Assembly: GCA_937967375.1 (NCBI GenBank)
Contig: CALCJF010000038.1
Coordinates: 21,432-85,431 of the forward strand
Length of the DNA: 64,000 nucleotides
Reading direction: 5' to 3'
DNA from: an uncultured Leucobacter sp.
Lineage (GTDB): Bacteria > Actinomycetota > Actinomycetes > Actinomycetales > Microbacteriaceae
The translations under genes and the position numbers were made by a program. This document shows positions 8,719-18,013 of this stretch, piece by piece; position 1 is the first letter of the stretch; each line of letters begins with the position of its first letter. The notes beneath the pieces are model-generated. The model had not been told where the DNA came from, did not search any database, and was given only the letters and a program-made list of their open reading frames with translations.

Positions 8719-9614
8719 GCGAGCACCCGCCCTCGGCTCGCCGGCTCACGTCGCGCTTGCGACTGCCGCGCATTGCCTTGCGCCGGAGCTGGTTGTGCGG
8801 GGCTTCGGTAGGCGGAGCGGATCGTCCGCTCGATCTCCCTGGGCGGCAGGCCGATGTCCTCGGCGACCGGGCCGAGCGCGTCGAACGCCTCCGAGAGCGT
8901 GGCCCCGTTTTCGGCGAGACGGCAGGACGCCCAGTAGAGGCCGACGTTCCGGTCCTCGCTCCGCCCGCGCAGCCATGCCGCGATATGCGCGGTGCGCTCT
9001 TCGAGACTCCCTCGGAACGGGCGCGACTGCCACGACGCACGCGGCGGCCTCGGGTCCAGGAACTCCCGCAACGCGCCCGCATCCACCGGCTTTGCGGGAT
9101 CAGGTGAGAGTTCGAGAAGCTGATACGCCGCCACTTCACCGCCCACAAGCGTGCGGGAGGGTGGGGCGACGATGTAGCCGGCGGCGCCCCGGAAGTCGAG
9201 CTGCGCGGTGCCGGACGCCCACGACCGCTGCTCCGTCTCCGCTACCGGGTAGTAGGCGTGCAGCCCGCCCGACGGAGTGACGACGTGCGCGGCCCAGCCT
9301 TCGAGGAGGCCGGCCTGGGTGGCGCGCTGCCAGGACTCGGGGCCGCGGGGCGGGTCGCCCTTCACGTCGACATCGACGACCTCGAGCCCGGAGGCGGGGC
9401 CGGTCGGGATGCCGATATTCGCCTCCGGCCGCTTCTGCCACCATGCCGCAACCTGCCCGGGGTCGGCGCTCGCATCGTGGAAGCCGTGCGCGACGAGCGG
9501 ACGCTTCTCACCGGGTACGCAGGGGAACACCGGCACGCCCTGGCTCGCGTAGTGCTGGGCGGCCTCGGCGAGCGTCATGCCCGCGACCGGGGTGAGGAGC
9601 TGGCCGGCGCTCAT
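8715..9614 (-). CDS. Bifunctional DNA primase/polymerase (prim-pol)
   Basis: A 299-residue AEP-type primase-polymerase. The N-terminal domain shows the family signatures: GVPVFPCVPGEKRPL (residues 27-40), the metal-binding DVD at 81-83 (VVDVDVKG), SGGLHAYY at 115-122, and FRGAAGYIVAPPS near 142-154. Such proteins prime or copy element DNA after excision or transfer. There is no helicase domain, so any helicase would have to come from another gene or the host. It overlaps the ArdC-like gene and the DUF2637 gene by four bases each. Assignment to the prim-pol family is firm; the precise role in ICE replication is inferred. Confidence 0.88.
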   Translation of the reverse strand: MSAGQLLTPVAGMTLAEAAQHYASQGVPVFPCVPGEKRPLVAHGFHDASADPGQVAAWWQKRPEANIGIPTGPASGLEVVDVDVKGDPPRGPESWQRATQAGLLEGWAAHVVTPSGGLHAYYPVAETEQRSWASGTAQLDFRGAAGYIVAPPSRTLVGGEVAAYQLLELSPDPAKPVDAGALREFLDPRPPRASWQSRPFRGSLEERTAHIAAWLRGRSEDRNVGLYWASCRLAENGATLSEAFDALGPVAEDIGLPPREIERTIRSAYRSPAQPAPAQGNARQSQARREPASRGRVLA

Positions 9615-10723
9615 GAGAGCCCTCGCGCTTCAACCGGCTTGTGCGCCGGTTCGGCTGCCCGTGCGGGGCGTGACCTCGCGGTGGAGGTGCGGCCTGTGCG
9701 TGCCGGCTGCTTCGATGCAGCACGGGCGGGAGATTCGCGGACGAGGCCGGGAGGCTCGCCGGTGCCAAGCTGCACGGTGTCGAGCTGGTCGAGGATCGAG
9801 ACGGCGATCTGCCGCACGCGCTCGGCGGTGTGCTTCACGACCGTCACCGGGTCTTTCCCGTCTACGGTCGCCGCCCACCCTGACACATACGGGATCGTGT
9901 AGGCGGCGGTGTCCATGCCGTGCGCGGCACCGATCATCAGCGCCACCGATTCCGCTTCGACCTCCGCGATCCCGCGATGCCGGGTCGCGTCCTCGTCGTC
10001 GTGGTCGTGCAGACGGATGTGGGCGAGCTCGTGAGCCAGGGTCTTTACCTGCGCGGCATCGTCCATGTTCGTGCGCACCGCAACCCACTTCTCATTCCAG
10101 TGCGTGAGCCCGTTCGCGCCGCGAATCTCTCGCTCATGCGGCACCGGCCGGAACTCGTACCCCGCCGCCGTGATCTGCCCGATCAGGCCCTCTCGCAGCC
10201 CAGCCGGCGCCTCGCCTTCCAGGAGCTTCGGACGCGGCGGGAGCGGCACCTCGGCGCCCTCGGTCTGGGTGATGTCGAACACTCGGGCGGGCGTGACGCC
10301 GATCATCCGTTCCTGCACCGACTCGCCCGGCTTCGACCGCTCGCGCGGCTTGAGTCTCCGCCACGAATCCGGGTTGCCCGGCGTCGCCGACGCGAACCGC
10401 GCTTTGAACGGCGCGAGGATGCCATACGGTTTCTGTCCGTCGACCACTTCACGCCCGAGTGACTGCCACTGCTTCATCCCGGCCACATACGTCGGGTACG
10501 GATCAGGCACCAGGCCGGCGGCGAACGCGGCCTCGTGCTGCGCGAAGATCAGCAGCACATTGTTCACGCTGCGCTTGCGGAACTGCGCCACGAACGTGAG
10601 CGCCCGCTTCCAGTCCTCGCCCGTGACCAACGCCTCAACCGACGCTGTCAGCGTCTCCTGCAGCTCCCCGACCTGCGCCTCGCGTACAGCCCGAAGCTCC
10701 TCACTGCTCCTACGTCCTGCCAT
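9611..10723 (-). CDS. ArdC-like antirestriction / zinc metallopeptidase protein
   Basis: A 370-residue protein. Residues about 15-110 match the ArdC N-terminal ssDNA-binding domain (FRKRSVNNVLLIFAQ). Residues about 205-330 form a zincin domain with HELAH at 231-235 and a downstream Glu-rich helix (AEVEAESVALMIG) giving the third ligand. ArdC proteins protect incoming single-stranded DNA from restriction, which suits the first gene of a transfer operon. A site AGGAG lies about 11 bases before the ATG. The tail (residues 330-370) is basic and disordered. The gene heads the long minus-strand operon; a promoter should lie in 10724..10960, though I could not identify clear boxes. Confidence 0.82.
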   Translation of the reverse strand: MAGRRSSEELRAVREAQVGELQETLTASVEALVTGEDWKRALTFVAQFRKRSVNNVLLIFAQHEAAFAAGLVPDPYPTYVAGMKQWQSLGREVVDGQKPYGILAPFKARFASATPGNPDSWRRLKPRERSKPGESVQERMIGVTPARVFDITQTEGAEVPLPPRPKLLEGEAPAGLREGLIGQITAAGYEFRPVPHEREIRGANGLTHWNEKWVAVRTNMDDAAQVKTLAHELAHIRLHDHDDEDATRHRGIAEVEAESVALMIGAAHGMDTAAYTIPYVSGWAATVDGKDPVTVVKHTAERVRQIAVSILDQLDTVQLGTGEPPGLVRESPARAASKQPARTGRTSTARSRPARAAEPAHKPVEARGLS

Positions 10724-10960
10724 GATCCCGTACTCCTCTCGGCGGGACGCGCAACGGACAGGCGCGGCCCTGTCACCATGAGGTGCGCCGGGAGGATCAG
10801 GAAGACGAGACGGGCAACGGAAGAAAGCTGTGACCGTCGGGGATCGTGAAGAACCCGGCGAGTCTCTACCGGATTACACGATCAGCACACCCGTTGAGGA
10901 CCAAAGGGTCGATGATCCAGATAACCGGAACCAGGTCGGCCAGATCGGGAACAACTCTCG

Positions 10961-11884
10961 CTACTCGGCGCTTCGTCGCATCTGGCGATAGCTGCCCGGG
11001 GTGAGGCCGACGTACTGGCGGAAGAGCTCGGTGCCATGTCCGCGGCTATGCCACCCCACCCGGTGCATTGCCGCCGTCACAGAAAGGTCGGTCTCTCGCA
11101 GGTACTTGGCCAGGAGTTCCGCACGAATCATCGTGAGGTACGCCAGCGGTGTCTTACCGTAGGCATCCACGAACACACTGCTGAGCCGAGACGATGAAAG
11201 ATGCGCCTCGGCGGCGAGCTCGCCCAGCGTCCAACGCTGTTCGGGTTTGTTGCGCAACAACTCCGCGGCCTTGCGCACCTCGACTCGTAACGGCGCGAAC
11301 CTGCGATCCCGTGGCAACGTAGCTCGAGTGTGCGCCCGCTGCGTCTCCGAGAGCCGTACCGGCGAAACCTTGATGAGCGGGCAAACCACATGCGCGATTG
11401 AGAACCAGAGTGCCTGCATCCGGAAGAAGTGCCGGGCGAAACCCCCGTCGATGCTCAACTCGACCAGTTCATCCAGCCAGGGCATTAGCGTTCCTGCGCG
11501 AGCTTCACCCAAGCTAAGAACCTGCGCCGGCTCGGTGTAGATGTTATCTGCGAAACTCTGCGCATCGAGGCGATCCCGAATGAAGCCGGAGTATTGCCAA
11601 CGCACCTGATCAATCACGTAATCCGTGTCGAGGTAGACAGTCGAGACTGTGATGAGCTTCTCGGGCTGAGCACCACATAGGACGTTCGCACCGAGGAGGA
11701 TCACATCACCGACCTTGACGGGCTGCCGTCCGAACTCGCTGAACACGGTCGCCGACCCATCGCGCACAACGATCACCGTGACACAGTCGTACCTGACCGG
11801 GTCAACTGACCGGTGAATCGTTCGGGTACGGGCCAGCAAAGGCACATACTGTGTCATCTCCACCGCGGTGACTAGTCCGTTCAC
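10961..11884 (-). CDS. AraC-family transcriptional regulator
   Basis: A 307-residue regulator. The first 190 residues form a cupin-like sensing domain (VRYDCVTVIVVRDGSATVFSEF, KVGDVILLGANV). Residues about 200-305 carry the double helix-turn-helix of AraC proteins: WTLGELAAEAHLSSSRLSSVF, then TAAMHRVGWHSRGHGTELFRQYVGLTPGSYRQ. Start is GTG at 11884; an in-frame ATG at 11857 is an alternative. It sits alone between the conjugation operon and the copper cargo, transcribed in the same direction as both. Regulators of this kind often accompany actinobacterial ICEs, but neither its ligand nor its target can be read from the sequence. Confidence 0.85.
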   Translation of the reverse strand: MNGLVTAVEMTQYVPLLARTRTIHRSVDPVRYDCVTVIVVRDGSATVFSEFGRQPVKVGDVILLGANVLCGAQPEKLITVSTVYLDTDYVIDQVRWQYSGFIRDRLDAQSFADNIYTEPAQVLSLGEARAGTLMPWLDELVELSIDGGFARHFFRMQALWFSIAHVVCPLIKVSPVRLSETQRAHTRATLPRDRRFAPLRVEVRKAAELLRNKPEQRWTLGELAAEAHLSSSRLSSVFVDAYGKTPLAYLTMIRAELLAKYLRETDLSVTAAMHRVGWHSRGHGTELFRQYVGLTPGSYRQMRRSAE

Positions 11885-11994
11885 TCTGATCGTGCCATAG
11901 CGTCTTCAAGACCAACTCGTGATGACTGTCGCCAGCGCCGACGATGCCGCTGACGCAGGTCAGATCCGGTAGCCGGTCACGGTCCTCATCACGA

Positions 11995-14463
11995 TCATCC
12001 GGCCATCTCGTCTTGAGACCGCACTTGATCCGGCAGGCGCAGTCGCTTGAGGAGGAGGGCGTTGACGGCGACGATGACGGAGGAGCCGGACATGCTGATC
12101 GCGGCGATCTCGGGGGTGAGCATGATCCCGAACGCGGGGTAGAACACGCCGGCGGCGATCGGCAGGGCGATGGTGTTGTATCCGATCGCCCAGCCGAGGT
12201 TCTGCCGCATCTTCCGCAGGGTGCCCTTGCCGATCTTGAGCGCGATCGCGACATCCAGCGGATCCGAGCGCATCAGCACCACATCGGCGGTCTCGATCGC
12301 GACATCGGTGCCGGCACCGATCGCGATGCCCAGGTCGGCTTGCGCGAGCGCGGGGGCGTCGTTGACGCCATCGCCGACCATCGCGACCTTCCGCCCGGTC
12401 TTCTGCAGCTCGGCGATCTTCGCGGATTTGTCCTCGGGGAGCACGTCGGCGATCACCGTGTCGATGCCGAGGAGTGCGGCGATGCGTTCGGCGGTGGGCT
12501 TGTTGTCGCCGGTGAGCATCGCGACCTGGATGCCCTGCTCGTGCAGGGCGTCGATGGCGGCTTTCGCGGTGTCGCGGGGCGCGTCGGCGAGGGCGATGAC
12601 CCCGGCGATCTTCCCGTCGACGGCGAACATGATCGCGGTGCGGCCCCCGTCGGCGAGGGCCTGCTGCTGCGCGGCGACCGGGCTGGTGTCGATGCCCTCC
12701 GCGACCATCAGGCGCGCGTTGCCGAGCACCACCTGCTTGCCGTCGACGGTCGCGATCGCACCCTGCCCGGTGACGTTGCGGAACGCGGTCGCGGCCCGCC
12801 TGGGGATGTTCCGCTCGTCGGCGTACTGCACGATCGCTTTGGCGAGGGGGTGCTCGGACTCCCGCTCGAGCGCAGCGGCCAGCGACAGCAGCTCGAGGTC
12901 GCCCATCCCGACCGGGAGGTAGTCGGTGACCTGGGGTTCGCCCTTGGTGAGGGTGCCGGTCTTGTCCAGCACGACCGTGTTGATGTGCGCGGCGGTCTCG
13001 ATCCCGGACGCGTTCTTGAACAGCACCCCCCGCTTGGCACCGAGGCCGGTGCCGACCATGATCGCGGTCGGGGTGGCAAGACCGAGCGCGTCGGGGCAGG
13101 TGATGACCACGACCGTGATGGCAAACAGGATCGCTGCGGGAACCGTGGCTCCGGCGAGGATCCACACCAGGAAGGTCAGCGTGCCGCCGATCAGGGCGAC
13201 CAGCACCAGCCAGAACGCGGCCCGGTCGGCGAGCCGCTGCCCGGGGGCTTTGGAGTTCTGCGCCTCCTGCACGAGCTTCACGATCTGCGCCAGCGCCGTG
13301 TCGGCGCCGACCTTCGTCGCCCGCACCCGCAGGACGCCGACGGTGTTCACGGTCGCGCCGATCACCTCGGAGCCGGGGGCCTTCTCCACCGGCATGGACT
13401 CGCCGGTGACCATCGACTCGTCGACCTCGGACTCGCCCTCCGCAACGGTCCCGTCGGTGGGGATCTTCGCCCCCGGACGGATCAGCATCAGATCCCCCGG
13501 CACCACCTCGCTGGTAGGGATCTCCACCTCGTCACCGTCGCGGATCACGACCGCACGGGCCGGGGCGAGCTCCAGCAGCCGCCGGATCGCATCGTTCGCG
13601 CCACCCCTCGCACGCATCTCCACCCAGTGGCCCAGGAGCACGAACGTGGCCAGCACAGTGGCGGCTTCGTAGAACACCTCCCCGCCGCCGGTGAGGGTGA
13701 TGATCAGGCTGTAGAGCCAACCGGCACCGACACCGACCGCGACCAGCACCATCATGTCCAGGGTGCGGGCGCGCAGGGCACGGTAGGCACCGTCGAAGAA
13801 GATCCACGCGGAGTAGAAGATCACCGGCAGCGACAGGATCAGCATGAACACGTCATCCCGCAACCCGAACGGGGCCGGCACCTCGAACCCGATCACCTTC
13901 CGGCCGATCGGGGACCACAGGGTGATCGGGATCGACAGGACCAGTGCGACCAGGAACCGGTTGCGCATGTCACGGATCATCGCCGCCATCGACATGCCGC
14001 CGTGATGGCCGCCGTGGCCCATCACATCCTGCGCGGTCGCCGGTGCCGAGTCGCCATGCGCGTGAGCCGGCTCAGGCGAGGCCGGCGCCATGTCGTGGCC
14101 GGCATGAGCGGAGTGGTCGTGCACGGTGTCACCGGTTGCTCCGTGGTGGTGCTGTGGCGCGCTGTCGTGGTGGGAGTTATGAGCCGTCGAGTGCGAGGCG
14201 TGCGGCTCGTCGCTGGGGTGGCAGATGTGTTGTGGCACTGACTGTCCGGCACAGTGGAATCCGCACTCGGTGACCCATGCGCGGAGCTGCTGGACCGATG
14301 TCAGCTCGGGGTCGTAGGTGACGTTCGCTGTCTGCGCGACCGGGTTCACCTCGATATCGACCACTCCGGGCCGTCGCCCCAGGGTCTTCTCGGCGAGCTG
14401 TGAGGAGGAGGCCCAATGCAGACCTGCCACCTGTAGGACGACGGTGTTCATCTTCTTGTTCAT
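11995..14463 (-). CDS. Heavy-metal (copper-type) P1B ATPase with CPD motif
   Basis: An 822-residue metal-exporting ATPase of the cytoplasmic membrane. Residues 1-65 form an HMA-like domain, but the usual CxxC is missing (GLHWASSSQ). Residues 78-155 are a His-rich linker with HHH and HSAHAGHD runs. The ATPase core follows: TGES at 353-356, the transmembrane metal motif CPD at 456-458 in [13 protein letters not shown] instead of CPC or CPH, the phosphorylated Asp at 500 (DKTGTLTKG), and GDGVNDAPA near the end. It is 32 bases downstream of the BNR lipoprotein gene, likely in one transcript controlled by the CsoR-like site at 15399..15415. The substrate is probably copper, judged from the neighbours; the altered motifs leave this open. 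Confidence 0.85.
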   Translation of the reverse strand: MNKKMNTVVLQVAGLHWASSSQLAEKTLGRRPGVVDIEVNPVAQTANVTYDPELTSVQQLRAWVTECGFHCAGQSVPQHICHPSDEPHASHSTAHNSHHDSAPQHHHGATGDTVHDHSAHAGHDMAPASPEPAHAHGDSAPATAQDVMGHGGHHGGMSMAAMIRDMRNRFLVALVLSIPITLWSPIGRKVIGFEVPAPFGLRDDVFMLILSLPVIFYSAWIFFDGAYRALRARTLDMMVLVAVGVGAGWLYSLIITLTGGGEVFYEAATVLATFVLLGHWVEMRARGGANDAIRRLLELAPARAVVIRDGDEVEIPTSEVVPGDLMLIRPGAKIPTDGTVAEGESEVDESMVTGESMPVEKAPGSEVIGATVNTVGVLRVRATKVGADTALAQIVKLVQEAQNSKAPGQRLADRAAFWLVLVALIGGTLTFLVWILAGATVPAAILFAITVVVITCPDALGLATPTAIMVGTGLGAKRGVLFKNASGIETAAHINTVVLDKTGTLTKGEPQVTDYLPVGMGDLELLSLAAALERESEHPLAKAIVQYADERNIPRRAATAFRNVTGQGAIATVDGKQVVLGNARLMVAEGIDTSPVAAQQQALADGGRTAIMFAVDGKIAGVIALADAPRDTAKAAIDALHEQGIQVAMLTGDNKPTAERIAALLGIDTVIADVLPEDKSAKIAELQKTGRKVAMVGDGVNDAPALAQADLGIAIGAGTDVAIETADVVLMRSDPLDVAIALKIGKGTLRKMRQNLGWAIGYNTIALPIAAGVFYPAFGIMLTPEIAAISMSGSSVIVAVNALLLKRLRLPDQVRSQDEMAG

Positions 14464-14495
14464 GGCGTTTCCTATGACTGGTGTTCAGCCCGGAC

Positions 14496-15362
14496 CTACA
14501 GGGCGGGCAGGATGGTGGTGGCCTGGTCGCCGTCGAGGGCGACGATGCCGCGGTCGTCCACGATGTAGACGACACCGGACGGGGCAAGACCGAGGGCGGC
14601 GACGGTCCCCTGGGCGGTACCGATCGGTGTCCAGGCGGCTTGACCGCTGCGTCGCCAGAGCTTCCCATCGGTATCGACACCGACCAATTCGTCTCCGGCT
14701 GCGTCGAGCAGGTACAGTGTGGGCGCATCGGTCACCGGCCCGAAGGTGGTCGCATTGTCCTGGCTGGCGAACAGACCACTTTGCGTGGCCGCGTAGACCG
14801 TGCTGTCCGCGGTGACGGCAAGATCAGCAGCGGCCACCTCGGCCGCGACCGTCCAGGTGCTGCCGGCGTCGCCGCTGATGCGCACCGTCGGACTACTCGA
14901 CCCGATCCCGTATACCCGCCCATCGGGACCGGCAGTGAGGACGTGGAAGTCCTCCTCACCCGTGAATGCGACCGGCTCCCAGCTCTGCCCGCTGTCCTCA
15001 CTGCGGATGATGCCGAGATTCGGTGACCCCCACTCCGACGGCGTGTCCATGCCAGGATGTCCGGAGGCGAGCAGCACTCCATCCGTGACGGTCAGACCCA
15101 TCACGTCGAAGTCGTAGCCACCCAACGGACCTTCCACTGAACCTTCGGCATCAACCCGGTACAGGCCCTTATGGGTGCCGACGAGGATCGTGGCACCGGC
15201 CTCGGGCACCACCGCATGGATGTGCCCGAACTCGACCGGAGTCTGCGCCGCCGGGGACGGCGTGGAGGAAGCGACACAGCCAGCCAGCACAGTGACAGCA
15301 ACCGCGGCGGCGGCAAGCGCGACTATCGTGCGACGAGGCGAGGAACGAAGACGAGAGAGCAT
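14496..15362 (-). CDS. F510_1955-type BNR-repeat lipoprotein
   Basis: A 288-residue exported lipoprotein. The signal peptide ends in the lipobox VLAGC (about residues 25-29 from the ATG at 15362). The mature part has repeated sialidase-like (BNR) blades: SEDSGQSWEPV, SGDAGSTWTV and SQDNATTF. It is of the kind annotated as F510_1955 family glycosylhydrolase, although no catalytic activity is demonstrated for that name. I moved the start from an upstream TTG to the ATG at 15362. It begins the transcript that also holds the copper-type ATPase and lies 36 bases downstream of a CsoR-like dyad. A role in surface metal handling is inferred only from this context. Confidence 0.75.
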   Translation of the reverse strand: MLSRLRSSPRRTIVALAAAAVAVTVLAGCVASSTPSPAAQTPVEFGHIHAVVPEAGATILVGTHKGLYRVDAEGSVEGPLGGYDFDVMGLTVTDGVLLASGHPGMDTPSEWGSPNLGIIRSEDSGQSWEPVAFTGEEDFHVLTAGPDGRVYGIGSSSPTVRISGDAGSTWTVAAEVAAADLAVTADSTVYAATQSGLFASQDNATTFGPVTDAPTLYLLDAAGDELVGVDTDGKLWRRSGQAAWTPIGTAQGTVAALGLAPSGVVYIVDDRGIVALDGDQATTILPAL

Positions 15363-15398
15363 CAAAAGGCGCCTTTCGGGAGAGCAGGACGGCGGTAG

Positions 15399-15415
15399 AT
15401 ACCGCCGAGGGGTAT
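15399..15415. promoter_or_regulatory. CsoR-like operator before the lipoprotein/ATPase pair
   Basis: The 17-base dyad ATACCGCCGAGGGGTAT matches 15 of 17 bases of the perfect palindrome in front of the chromosomal CopB-type ATPase (62624..62640). Copper-sensing CsoR repressors bind G/C-rich dyads of this type. The regulator itself is not in the window. Confidence 0.6.
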
Positions 15416-15529
15416 GCGAAGGGAGCCGGCCGCGAAACGCGGAGAGCCGGCGTTAAGAGCAGCGGCAGGACGGTGGGGAGCCCGCACCATGCGTGGTCGG
15501 GCTCCCACGCCCGCTCCTGTCGAGGAGTG

Positions 15530-16138
15530 CTAGAGGCTGTCCAGAATCTCTTGCATCGTGGTGACCTCGGCCTTCTGGCCGTCGATGACTTGCTGCGCCA
15601 GTTCCAGCACATCCGGGTTCTGCCCGTTGGACAGCGCCATCTCGGCCATCATGATCGCGCCGTTGTGGTGCTCGATCATTCCTTGCAGGAACAGCCGGGT
15701 CGCCTCGACGCCCGTGGCTGATTCCAGCGCTGTCATGCTGTCGTCCGACATCATGCCGCCGCCATGGTCCATGCCGCCCATCGACGAGTCCTCCGCGGAG
15801 ATGCCCCAGTCCTCGAGCCAGCCCTGCATGGTCTCGATCTCGGGGCCCTGGGCATCCTTTATCTGCTGGGCGAGCTCGATCACTCGCTCGTCGATGCCGT
15901 CCTTCGCGAGCAGCATGTCGGCCATCTCGATGGCCTGCTGATGGTGCGGAATCATCATCGTCACGAACATCTGGTCGGCGGCGTTGAACTCCGCGTCGGA
16001 CTCGGCGGGAGCCGACGACGAGCCGGATCCGTGATCCATGCCTGCCATCCCGCCCGACGTTCCGCTCGGGGAGCAGCCGGCCAGCAGGAGGGCGGTGGAC
16101 AGCGCAGCCGAAGCCAGCGCCAGTGTGCGAATACGCAT
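15530..16138 (-). CDS. DUF305 lipoprotein, Met/His-rich, copper-associated
   Basis: A 202-residue lipoprotein. The signal peptide ends at the lipobox LLAGC (residues 18-22). A Met/His/Gly-rich stretch (GGMAGMDHGSG) follows, and then the DUF305 ferritin-like helical domain with its hallmarks MMIPHHQQAIEMADMLL and MIEHHNGAIMMAEMAL, plus a second His/Met insert (MGGMDHGGGMM) between them. Proteins of this family accompany copper and silver resistance genes and probably bind metal outside the membrane. I chose the ATG at 16138, which has AAAGGA ten bases upstream, over one ten codons earlier. It stands apart from the lipoprotein/ATPase pair by about 170 bases. Confidence 0.88.
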   Translation of the reverse strand: MRIRTLALASAALSTALLLAGCSPSGTSGGMAGMDHGSGSSSAPAESDAEFNAADQMFVTMMIPHHQQAIEMADMLLAKDGIDERVIELAQQIKDAQGPEIETMQGWLEDWGISAEDSSMGGMDHGGGMMSDDSMTALESATGVEATRLFLQGMIEHHNGAIMMAEMALSNGQNPDVLELAQQVIDGQKAEVTTMQEILDSL

Positions 16139-16234
16139 CAGTGTGCGTCCTTTCGGTTCAGTCAACAAGGAGAGATTCGCGCCCCAGGCAGGGCGCAGCC
16201 ATGCTCCGGCAGTCGTGGCCGGAGCGAGCGCGAA

Positions 16235-16738
16235 TCAGGTGCGACTGATCGAGAGGACGATGAGAGATGGCGGACGGGGACGCGGCAAGACGCCGCCCGC
16301 AAGCGGCAAAGAGCGGATCGCGAGGACGAGAGAGTGCCAGGAATATCCCAGCATGAGCGGTATGAGCAGCAGTATTACGCCCGCCAGCAGTGCGAGCACG
16401 CACCCCACCATCAACATGACGTGGCCGGGGGCCGGATCCTCGCACGAGCCAGGACAGTGGGCATCCCCAGCCGGTGCCAGCGGCGCGGCAGTAGCACTCG
16501 TAGCATGCCTGTCGGAATCGGCAGCTCGCAGCTCGCCGCCGCTCATGCCAGCACCGATGGCCTCGTGGTCACTCGCCATGAGCGCGGCCGGGGATCTTGT
16601 GTCGTGGCCGCCGTACCCGGAAGAGAAGTTCAGCACATGCATGCCGAAAAGTCCGGCCAGCACCAAGGCGAGCAGGCCGAAGACGAGCATGCGGTGGCGT
16701 GGCGCGTCGCCGCGCGGCACTCCACGACCGATCTGCAT
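16235..16738 (-). CDS. DUF6153 family membrane protein, copy 1
   Basis: A 167-residue protein with an N-terminal membrane helix (about 17-37), a middle region containing a Cys pair and His residues (HCPGSCEDPAPGH), a second hydrophobic stretch (107-128), and the conserved C-terminus PPSLIVLSISRT. The C-terminus and layout are shared with the plus-strand protein at 17231..17689 (PPSLFALSISRT), so the two are paralogues of the DUF6153 family. A GAGGAG site lies before the ATG. The Cys/His middle region suggests metal binding, in line with the copper genes around it. Function is otherwise unknown. Confidence 0.72.
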   Translation of the reverse strand: MQIGRGVPRGDAPRHRMLVFGLLALVLAGLFGMHVLNFSSGYGGHDTRSPAALMASDHEAIGAGMSGGELRAADSDRHATSATAAPLAPAGDAHCPGSCEDPAPGHVMLMVGCVLALLAGVILLLIPLMLGYSWHSLVLAIRSLPLAGGVLPRPRPPSLIVLSISRT

Positions 16739-16858
16739 CGTCGTCTCCTCTTCTCCATCTCCATGCTGCGCTGTATCCGCAGACTAGGCATGTCCTGACT
16801 TCTACACTAGAGCATTTCCGGCGTCCCTGGCTGAGAACCGCGGCCTGGTCGAACCGTG

Positions 16859-17118
16859 CGACGGTCGGCGCCCTGCTCGTGTTCTCCCTCCTCGTCACCC
16901 CCGCGGCGGCGGCGCTGCGCGTGTCTGCCTCCCCGGTCGTCGTACCCCTGCTCAGCGTCGTCTTCGCGGTTACCGCGAGCGTGGGCGGCATCCTCCTGGC
17001 CCTGGGCAGTGCCTTCCCGATCAGCCCGTACTTCACCACGATCTCATTCCTCATCTACCTCGCCTGCCGTCTCTCTGCGCGCGCATGCCGCTCGAGGGCG
17101 GTGTCCGCCGCCGCGTAG
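16859..17118 (+). pseudogene. Remnant of a zinc/manganese-type ABC permease (C-terminal piece)
   Basis: The reading frame from 16859 gives VGALLVFSLLVTPAAAALR, then three hydrophobic stretches ending in FPISPYFTTISFLIYLACRL. This is the conserved C-terminal third of ABC-3 family metal permeases (ZnuB/AztB type). About 86 residues remain where about 280 would be expected. No start codon, no upstream membrane segments and no ATPase or binding-protein gene are present. The piece lies between two divergent DUF6153 genes and is probably the leftover of a metal-uptake locus cut away during assembly of the cargo region. It is very unlikely to be functional. Confidence 0.7.
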
Positions 17119-17194
17119 GAACCGCGCGGAGAGGGGCGGCCGAGTCGCCGCGACGAGGTGACGGGGTGAGTCTGGCGGCGGCTCAGGAGTACAT

Positions 17195-17223
17195 GGTATG
17201 GTAACGAAACCATAACGAAAGGG
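17195..17223. promoter_or_regulatory. Dyad and likely promoter region of the second DUF6153 gene
   Basis: TATGGT, AACGAA, ACCATA forms an inverted repeat (6-bp arms, 6-base gap) immediately followed by AACGAAAGGGGG, which contains the ribosome binding site for the GTG at 17231. It may be an operator for a metal regulator; the regulator cannot be named from the sequence. Confidence 0.4.
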
Positions 17224-17230
17224 GGCTGGT

Positions 17231-17689
17231 GTGCGAGATGTATTGAACCGTGGAGCCACGCGTTCCCTTTTCCAAAGCGCCGGAACGGTGTTCGCGATCG
17301 TACTGATGCTCGTCTTTGGCCTGGTCGCGATGCACTCCCTGTCTGGTAGCACGACCGCGCACGACGCGCCCGTGCCTGCGAGCACGGTAACCGCCGACGA
17401 TACCGCGCACGCGGTAGAGGCGGGTGCCCTCGCCGGCCCGGTGAGCGGGGCAGCGGTCGACTGCGACGCGAGCTGCGCGCACGGCACGGCCCCCGGTCAC
17501 GGGCACCTAGGCATGCTCATGCTGTGCATGCTGGCCCTGTTGACCGGGCTACTCTTCCTGCTCCGGCCCGCCTTATTCCGCCTCTCCCGCGCCGCCGCGC
17601 AGTCCGCCGGCTGGCTGACCCGCGCACGGCCCGCACCGCCGGTGGCCCGTCCGCCGTCGCTATTCGCGCTGTCGATCAGCCGCACCTGA
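17231..17689 (+). CDS. DUF6153 family membrane protein, copy 2
   Basis: A 152-residue paralogue of the protein encoded at 16235..16738. It has an N-terminal membrane helix (about 20-38), a Cys/His middle region (DCDASCAHGTAPGHGHLG), a second hydrophobic segment (about 97-115) and the shared end PPSLFALSISRT. The GTG start has a GGGGG site five bases upstream. The Cys and His residues are in equivalent places in both copies, which supports a metal-related role. The two copies point away from each other around a permease remnant, so one may have arrived with a separate cassette. Confidence 0.7.
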   Translation: MRDVLNRGATRSLFQSAGTVFAIVLMLVFGLVAMHSLSGSTTAHDAPVPASTVTADDTAHAVEAGALAGPVSGAAVDCDASCAHGTAPGHGHLGMLMLCMLALLTGLLFLLRPALFRLSRAAAQSAGWLTRARPAPPVARPPSLFALSISRT

Positions 17690-18013
17690 AACCAGGCCCC
17701 CGGCACGAGCTTGCACACGTACCCCGGCAGTCAGCCGCGGCGAGCGATGCGGCAGATCGACTGACGCCCGAACTCGTCCTGGCGGTCAAGCTGCCCGACG
17801 CCGACCCTGACCGAGGACCTGCACGCTGAGCGTGCTTCGCTCGTGTCGCGACAGTACGGCGTCCAAGGCCATCCGGCCGGCATGGGCAACTCGATCACAG
17901 GCCCACCCCGCCGGTGCGCGTGCATGTCGCTCGTGTCCTCCGAGCAACTGCGGTGCTGCGTGCCGCAGCCTCGGACCTTTCGTATCCCCTGGCCACCGAC
18001 CTATGGAACAGTT
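17690..18013. other. Intergenic stretch without a recognisable gene
   Basis: About 320 bases between the second DUF6153 gene and the 38-residue ORF. I checked both strands; the open frames look like chance frames, with no family similarity and no good ribosome binding site. A promoter for the small ORF and the M23 gene is expected near the 3' end, but I see no clear boxes. Confidence 0.5.

Noticed and set aside
11944..14241. Plus-strand frame of 765 codons
   Set aside because: It is antisense to the P-type ATPase, very rich in Asp, Gly, Arg and His from GC-biased codon positions, with no family similarity.
16597..17118. Full 173-codon plus-strand frame as an intact gene
   Set aside because: Only the last 86 codons resemble a metal permease; the first half is antisense to the DUF6153 gene.
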